NCBI GenBank assembly: GCA_025757745.1
Contig: CP107217.1
Span: 1,798,001 to 1,862,000 of the forward strand
From: Coriobacteriaceae bacterium
GTDB taxonomy: Bacteria; Actinomycetota; Coriobacteriia; Coriobacteriales; Coriobacteriaceae
Direction of reading: 5' to 3'
DNA length: 64,000 nucleotides
Below are positions 59,730 to 64,000 of the stretch, piece by piece. Both the position numbers and the translations under genes were made by a program. Each line of letters opens with the position of its first letter. Within the stretch, counting starts at the first letter, position 1. The notes below the pieces were generated by a model, which had not been told where the DNA came from, did not search any database, and worked only from the letters and a program-made list of their open reading frames with translations.

Positions 59730-61193
59730 ATGACGAAGACCAAGGCACAGCAGATTATGGCGGCGACCGAGGCTCGCGCGGCAGACGACGTCACCGCGGC
59801 CATCCGAGATATCGCCGCCGAGTTTGAGCCCTATATCATCAAGCAGCGCCGGCACTTCCATAAGCATCCGGAGCTGAGCCTCGCCGAAGAGCGCACAACC
59901 TCCGACATCGCCAACCAGCTCGACGCCATGAATATCCCCTATGAGCGCCCCCTTAAGACGGGCCTGGTGGCGACCCTCCGCGGCACCGCACCCGACGCCT
60001 ACCGCGAGGACGGCACGCCGCGCCGCCGCATCCTGCTGCGCGCGGATATTGACGCCCTGCCCGTCACCGAGCAGACCGGCGAGGAATTCGCCAGCGTCAA
60101 CGAGGGCTGCATGCACGCCTGCGGCCACGACTGCCACATCGCCATGATGCTCGGCACGCTGCAGATCCTGCGCCATATGACCGACGACATCCACGGCGAG
60201 GTCCGCATCGTCTTCCAGCCCAGTGAGGAAAACGGCCAGGGCGCCAAACTCATGATCGGCACGGGCGTGCTCGACGGCGTCGATGGCGCTTACGCCGCGC
60301 ACATCTGGAGCGAGGTCGACGCCGGCACCGTAAGCTGCGAGCCCGGCCCGCGCATGGCCAATACCGACTGGTTCCGCATCGATGTCCGCGGCACCTCGTG
60401 CCACGGCGCCATGCCCCAGCGCGGCCACGACGCCGTCATGGTTGCCGCCGAGATCGTCAATGCCCTGCAGACCATCGTCTCGCGCGAAATCAGCCCCTAC
60501 GAGCCGGCCGTCATCACCGTCGGCGAGCTGCATGGCGGCACCGCGCGCAACGTTATCGCCGGCACGGCCTACCTCGCCGGCACGGTGCGCACCTACGGCG
60601 ATTCGACCCACGAGGAAATGCCGGAGCTTATGCGCCGCATCGTGGAGCATACTGCGGCCGCCTTGGGCGCCGAGGCAGAGCTCACCGACTACACCATCGC
60701 CAACTACAAGGTCGAAAACGACGCGGGCTCGAGCGAGCGCTGCCGTCAGGCTGTAATTAAGTGTCTGGGCCCCGCCGGCCAAGGCCATTATCGTGGCACG
60801 CTTTCGGGCGAGGATTTTTCGGAGTACCTGCGCCGCGTACCGGGCGTGCTCGCCTTTGTAGGTACGCGCAACCCCAAGATTGGCGCCACGTACGCCCAAC
60901 ATTCCTGCTTTTACAAGATCGACGAGAGCGTGCTGGCCAAGGGCTCCATGGTGGCAGCCCAGTATGCTATCGACTTTTTGGCCGAGCCCACGCAAGAGGA
61001 GCTCGACGGCCCCGCGATTACCGCGGTCGCCGAAACCAACCCCGACTTGGCCGCCAAGCTGCGCTCTGCCAAGGCCACGGCCGCTGAGGCGCGCGACGCC
61101 ATGCACGATGCTCGCACCGCCCGCCATGCTGCAATCAAGGGCATCCACGATGCGCGGGCTGCCGCTCGCCACGAGGAAAAGCGCGACGAGTAG
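59730..61193 (+). CDS. M20-family amidohydrolase (hippurate/aminoacylase type)
   Basis: 487 residues with an AAGGAG site. Motifs: HFHKHPELSLAEERTT, RADIDALPVTEQTG, NEGCMHACGHDCHIAMMLG (zinc-binding CGHD) and FQPSEENGQGAKLMIGTGVL. These enzymes cleave N-acyl amino acids such as hippurate. The C-terminal about 80 residues form an Ala/Arg-rich helix (AKATAAEARDAMHDARTARH) not usual in the family. Divergent from the amidohydrolase at 57924, so the two may share a control region. Confidence 0.93.
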   Translation: MTKTKAQQIMAATEARAADDVTAAIRDIAAEFEPYIIKQRRHFHKHPELSLAEERTTSDIANQLDAMNIPYERPLKTGLVATLRGTAPDAYREDGTPRRRILLRADIDALPVTEQTGEEFASVNEGCMHACGHDCHIAMMLGTLQILRHMTDDIHGEVRIVFQPSEENGQGAKLMIGTGVLDGVDGAYAAHIWSEVDAGTVSCEPGPRMANTDWFRIDVRGTSCHGAMPQRGHDAVMVAAEIVNALQTIVSREISPYEPAVITVGELHGGTARNVIAGTAYLAGTVRTYGDSTHEEMPELMRRIVEHTAAALGAEAELTDYTIANYKVENDAGSSERCRQAVIKCLGPAGQGHYRGTLSGEDFSEYLRRVPGVLAFVGTRNPKIGATYAQHSCFYKIDESVLAKGSMVAAQYAIDFLAEPTQEELDGPAITAVAETNPDLAAKLRSAKATAAEARDAMHDARTARHAAIKGIHDARAAARHEEKRDE

Positions 61194-61299
61194 CCGTCAC
61201 GCCCATCCATAACAGCCTGGCTAAAGCAAAGCGGGGGCGGACGTTATCTCAACGTTCGCCCCCGCTTATGTGTCGACCGTTTTTCTAGCGCGTCCTCCG

Positions 61300-61776
61300 T
61301 CACGCCAGGTAAGAGCGAAGGATGGTGAGCCAGCGTGGGGGTTCGAGGTGGATGATATCGTCGGGAACTCCGGCGGGCGCATAGCCGCCAAAGAGCAGAC
61401 CGGCATCTGCCGGATTGATGAGGCGCACGATCCATACGACGACGACCAGCACGCACAACACGGTGACCGCAATGTCGATACCACGCTTTAGCTTGCTCGA
61501 TGCCACCTCCTCGCGCACGAACGCGAGCACAAACGCAATCGGCACCACCCAAAACAGCGGATGGTAGGCAAAGGCAGCCGCATAATCGAGGCGCAGCGCC
61601 GCCAGCCACGCCCTCGTCATGCCGCATCCCGGACAAGGAATGCCCGTCATCAATCGAAAAATGCAGCCAATGTCGAGCAGGTAGAGCGCGAGCCAGGCGA
61701 CAAAGAGCGCGCCGGTGCAAAAAAGGGCGCGGCGAAGGAGCTCTGCCGTGCCCCTATGTCCCTGGGAGCTGTTCAC
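61300..61776 (-). CDS. DUF2752 membrane protein
   Basis: 158 residues from GTG 61776 (AAGGGCGGC upstream), 14 bp after the previous stop. Helices LFCTGALFVAWLALYLLDIG and others, and the signature TGIPCPGCGMTRAWLAALRL with CPGCG. Function unknown; the cysteines may bind metal or form a disulfide. A following hairpin-free region leads to the M20 gene on the other strand. It forms an operon with the zinc-ribbon protein at 61790. Confidence 0.82.
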   Translation of the reverse strand: MNSSQGHRGTAELLRRALFCTGALFVAWLALYLLDIGCIFRLMTGIPCPGCGMTRAWLAALRLDYAAAFAYHPLFWVVPIAFVLAFVREEVASSKLKRGIDIAVTVLCVLVVVVWIVRLINPADAGLLFGGYAPAGVPDDIIHLEPPRWLTILRSYLA

Positions 61777-61789
61777 GCCGCCCTTATTG

Positions 61790-62398
61790 TTAGGCACGAG
61801 CGCCAAGGCGAGTGTTGTAAGCCGTTGCCATGGCATTGGTATTATTGATGACGATGTTCATAGCGAAGATGGGACCAAGGCCGCACAGGAGCGCGCCGAA
61901 GATCTGCCACAGAAGAACGGTGGTGCCGTTTTCCTGGAACACCAGGCCGTAGCGAGGAGCGTTGGCCTGCAGGCGGTTGCCAATCTTGTAATACCAGTAG
62001 TACGCGTAGAAGCCGCAGGTCACAAACGATAGAAGGATGAATTCCGCCAGACCCGGCGTGTAATCGCCGTCATCCTGACACAACGTGTTGACGTCGCGTG
62101 CCAAGCAATACAGGAAGTAGAACGAATAGATACCGCAGGTCACAAGAGAGAGCAGCAGCCAGCCGATCAGGCTGCGGTCAGCCTTAATGGGGCCATAGCC
62201 CATCGGAGCGGATGCGGACTGTTGGGCGTATTGACCGGTGTACTGCTGCTGAGGCTGGGGCGCGGGCTGAATAGCCTGGGCCGGAGCGGGCTGGGGCTGC
62301 GGGGCCGCAGCGGCAGAAGCGGCACCAACGGCGGATCCGCAAACAGGGCAGAATTTGGCATCATCCGAAATGGGAGAACCACAAGTGGGACAGAACAT
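61790..62398 (-). CDS. Zinc-ribbon membrane protein with DUF4234-like domain
   Basis: 202 residues. MFCPTCGSPISDDAKFCPVC has two CxxC knuckles. A Pro/Gln/Ala linker (residues 25-65) joins it to a four-helix membrane domain (SLIGWLLLSLVTCGIYSFYF, GLAEFILLSFVTCGFYAYYW) typical of DUF4234. The ribbon should lie in the cytoplasm. Its layout resembles that of the protein at 62594, suggesting a shared system of unknown role. Confidence 0.82.
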   Translation of the reverse strand: MFCPTCGSPISDDAKFCPVCGSAVGAASAAAAPQPQPAPAQAIQPAPQPQQQYTGQYAQQSASAPMGYGPIKADRSLIGWLLLSLVTCGIYSFYFLYCLARDVNTLCQDDGDYTPGLAEFILLSFVTCGFYAYYWYYKIGNRLQANAPRYGLVFQENGTTVLLWQIFGALLCGLGPIFAMNIVINNTNAMATAYNTRLGARA

Positions 62399-62555
62399 GA
62401 GCCTCTCCTTTTCCTAAGGCGTCGCACGCCTTCAAACCTTACACGTCTACGTTCTCAACAATAGCCGCGACGTTGTTGCGCAACATTGACCAATTTCCGA
62501 GAAATTTTGCTGCAACCGTTTTCCCAGGCATTTTCTTGCTTTCGCAGTAGAAAAA

Positions 62556-62585
62556 GGCACCCCGGGCTCAGTTGCCCAGGGCGCC
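62556..62585 (-). terminator. Terminator after the DUF4013 gene
   Basis: On the minus strand GGCGCCCTGGGC, AACTGA, GCCCGGGGTGCC followed by TTTTTC, eight bases after the stop at 62594. Confidence 0.85.
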
Positions 62586-62593
62586 TCGACCGG

Positions 62594-63910
62594 CTATTCG
62601 GTTTGATTGTTTTCGGCAGCAGGATTATCGCCCGGCTCATCCGCCGGCGTGGCAACGGCATCCCAATCGGGCTCCGCAGGCGTCGCCTCGGACGCCGGTG
62701 CGGGGACAGGAGCAGGTGCCGGGGCAGGGGCAGGCGCGGGTGCCGGGGCAGGTGCAGGCGCGGGTACCGGGGCAGGCGCAGCACCAGTGGCTGCCGTGGG
62801 ATTGAATCCCGCAGGAGCAGGCTTCTTCTCACCCGGGAGCACAAAAGTCAAAACGTCGTCCTTGTCCTCATCGGCCCATTCGCTTGCATAACGTGCAGCC
62901 CAATAGCCAACGGCACGGTGCTTGAGCATCTTGCCAAAGACCGTAAGGAACACCGTGACGAATGCAATCAGCACCAGGAACAATACGAGCGTGACACCAC
63001 CGGCGGTAACAATCGCCTCGATACCCGTGGGGCGATAGTAATAGCCGTACGCGCCAATTCCGGCGATGGCACCAAAGACAGCTGTCAAGATCCACGTAAT
63101 GGCGTTGGAAACCAGGCCCGTCAAAAACTCGGGAAGGAACGAAGCACAGAACAGCTTGGTCTTGTTGTGCTTAAAGGCCGCCCAAACCTTATCGAGCGAA
63201 AACGCGCTCTCGACGCGACCGGTCACCGCAAAGTGCATCACGGCGATGTCGGCGAACATCTTAAAGAAGACACCCAGAATCGCCGAGGCAATCAGAGCCA
63301 GGACAAGCAGGCCGAGCGAACCGAACAGCGCTGCCTCGAGTGCATAGGAGCCGTAATAAGAATACGAGCCCGCGGCGCCAATTACCACGCCCTCCACCAG
63401 CGAAAGCACTACACCGATAACGGGAATGGCAGCGATAACCTCGAGCACCACCGAGATGACGCTCGAAAAGACTCCGAGACCAAACGACGTGGAGCGCATG
63501 AGTGGACGGTCCATGCCGTCATCGACCTTGAGCGAAAGATCACGTCCCCACTCAATACCAAAGCCGGAACCGCACACGCTCGCAATGCAAGCTGCCAAAA
63601 AGCCGATGGCAGCCGCAATGCCGCCAATAACGGGAATAAACAACACGAGCACCGACACAACGCAAATCAGCGCCGGCAAAAACGCGATTTGGCATACACG
63701 CTGAAGCACGCCCGGAGTCTTTGTCATATCTTGGAACGCCTGAGCCGTGCAGCCCTTTGGCGCATTCGCCACGGGCGGTTGCGGAACAAACTGCTGAGGC
63801 TGAGGCTGACCCTGAGGGGCGGAGGCTGCAGCGCCGGCATTGGGGGCACCGCACACGCCGCAGAACTTGTCGTTATCGCCCATGGGGGCGCCACACTGCG
63901 AGCAGAACAT
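62594..63910 (-). CDS. Zinc-ribbon multi-helix membrane protein with Ala-Pro repeat tail
   Basis: 438 residues from ATG 63910 (GAAGGGA spaced eight). N-terminal zinc ribbon FCSQCGAPMGDNDKFCGVCG, a Pro/Gln linker, then six to seven helices in a DUF4013-like arrangement (FLPALICVVSVLVLFIPVIG, FGSLGLLVLALIASAILGVF). The C-terminal about 90 residues are cytoplasmic and contain a run of Ala-Pro dipeptides of about 25 residues, likely a rigid spacer, ending in an acidic patch. Role unknown. Confidence 0.82.
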   Translation of the reverse strand: MFCSQCGAPMGDNDKFCGVCGAPNAGAAASAPQGQPQPQQFVPQPPVANAPKGCTAQAFQDMTKTPGVLQRVCQIAFLPALICVVSVLVLFIPVIGGIAAAIGFLAACIASVCGSGFGIEWGRDLSLKVDDGMDRPLMRSTSFGLGVFSSVISVVLEVIAAIPVIGVVLSLVEGVVIGAAGSYSYYGSYALEAALFGSLGLLVLALIASAILGVFFKMFADIAVMHFAVTGRVESAFSLDKVWAAFKHNKTKLFCASFLPEFLTGLVSNAITWILTAVFGAIAGIGAYGYYYRPTGIEAIVTAGGVTLVLFLVLIAFVTVFLTVFGKMLKHRAVGYWAARYASEWADEDKDDVLTFVLPGEKKPAPAGFNPTAATGAAPAPVPAPAPAPAPAPAPAPAPAPVPAPASEATPAEPDWDAVATPADEPGDNPAAENNQTE

Positions 63911-64000
63911 CGAAATCATCCCTTCGTATCTTGAGCGAGTCACCTGGATCGCAAACGATGTCTTTGGCATCATTATCACCCAATGTGAGTTCAAATACTC

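Noticed and set aside
59562..61172. N-terminal extension of the amidohydrolase to 1082 residues
   Set aside because: The extra 537 residues are antisense to the intact M20 gene; the family starts at ATG 59561.

Overview
The window looks like a chromosomal segment of a GC-rich coriobacterial actinobacterium, most likely Collinsella or a close relative. This is an inference: the base composition is high, the gene order disA-ispD-ispF-cysS-rlmB-NYN nuclease is present, there is a giant fused 2-hydroxyacyl-CoA dehydratase activase, LysRS carries a C-terminal tRNA-binding domain, and gut-anaerobe style riboswitches and transporters occur. No rRNA or CRISPR array was seen. Most genes are on the minus strand.

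Left end (1-10.1 kb): the 5' part of tuf is preceded by tRNA-Tyr, tRNA-Thr and tRNA-Met genes in the same orientation. Then follows an accessory stretch: arrays of palindromic repeats, a Gly/Ala-rich protein with a possible GIY-YIG-like end, a nonsense-interrupted gene, two small cassettes that each end in a paralogous very acidic 70-72 aa protein plus a terminator, a lipoprotein, a decayed prophage lysis module (endolysin and holin pseudogenes plus an intact small coiled-coil protein), a broken gene of unknown function, tRNA-Thr(UGU), and a single-protein HTH-HipA-like kinase fusion with two matching operators.

Core stretch (10.1-24 kb): disA, ispD, ispF, cysS, rlmB and a YacP/NYN ribonuclease form one minus-strand operon. 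Next come a manganese (yybP-ykoY) riboswitch with mntP, a hipBA module with its operator, pepD, a RelB-type antitoxin with a PIN toxin, and clpC. From 24 to 32 kb lie a TetR regulator, a 1479-residue activase with a perfect 21-bp palindrome upstream, a DUF2798 membrane protein with a leader terminator, and a ThrE-type exporter.

32-44.7 kb: lysS (fused to an EMAP/Trbp111-like domain), greA, tatA, tRNA-Pro, ispE, veg, dtd, rdgB, rph, murI, a HAD phosphatase, a MurE-family ligase and asnB. 44.7-64 kb: tRNA-Val with tandem repeats of its 3' end, a MITE-like element, the argCJBD operon with possible ARG boxes, two pyridoxamine-oxidase-like paralogues, an FMN-riboswitch-controlled riboflavin ECF transporter (ribU, fused ecfAA', ecfT), groESL, an amidohydrolase diverging from an M20 peptidase, and three zinc-ribbon or DUF2752 membrane proteins.

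The most distinctive signal is non-coding. Many genes are followed closely by long multi-tier hairpins (after cysS, lysS, dtd, argD, a PNPOx-like gene, groL and the amidohydrolase). The lysS and dtd elements are homologous and show compensatory base changes in several stems. A separate family of 55-bp palindromes occurs three times at an exact 80-bp period and once more 3 kb away.
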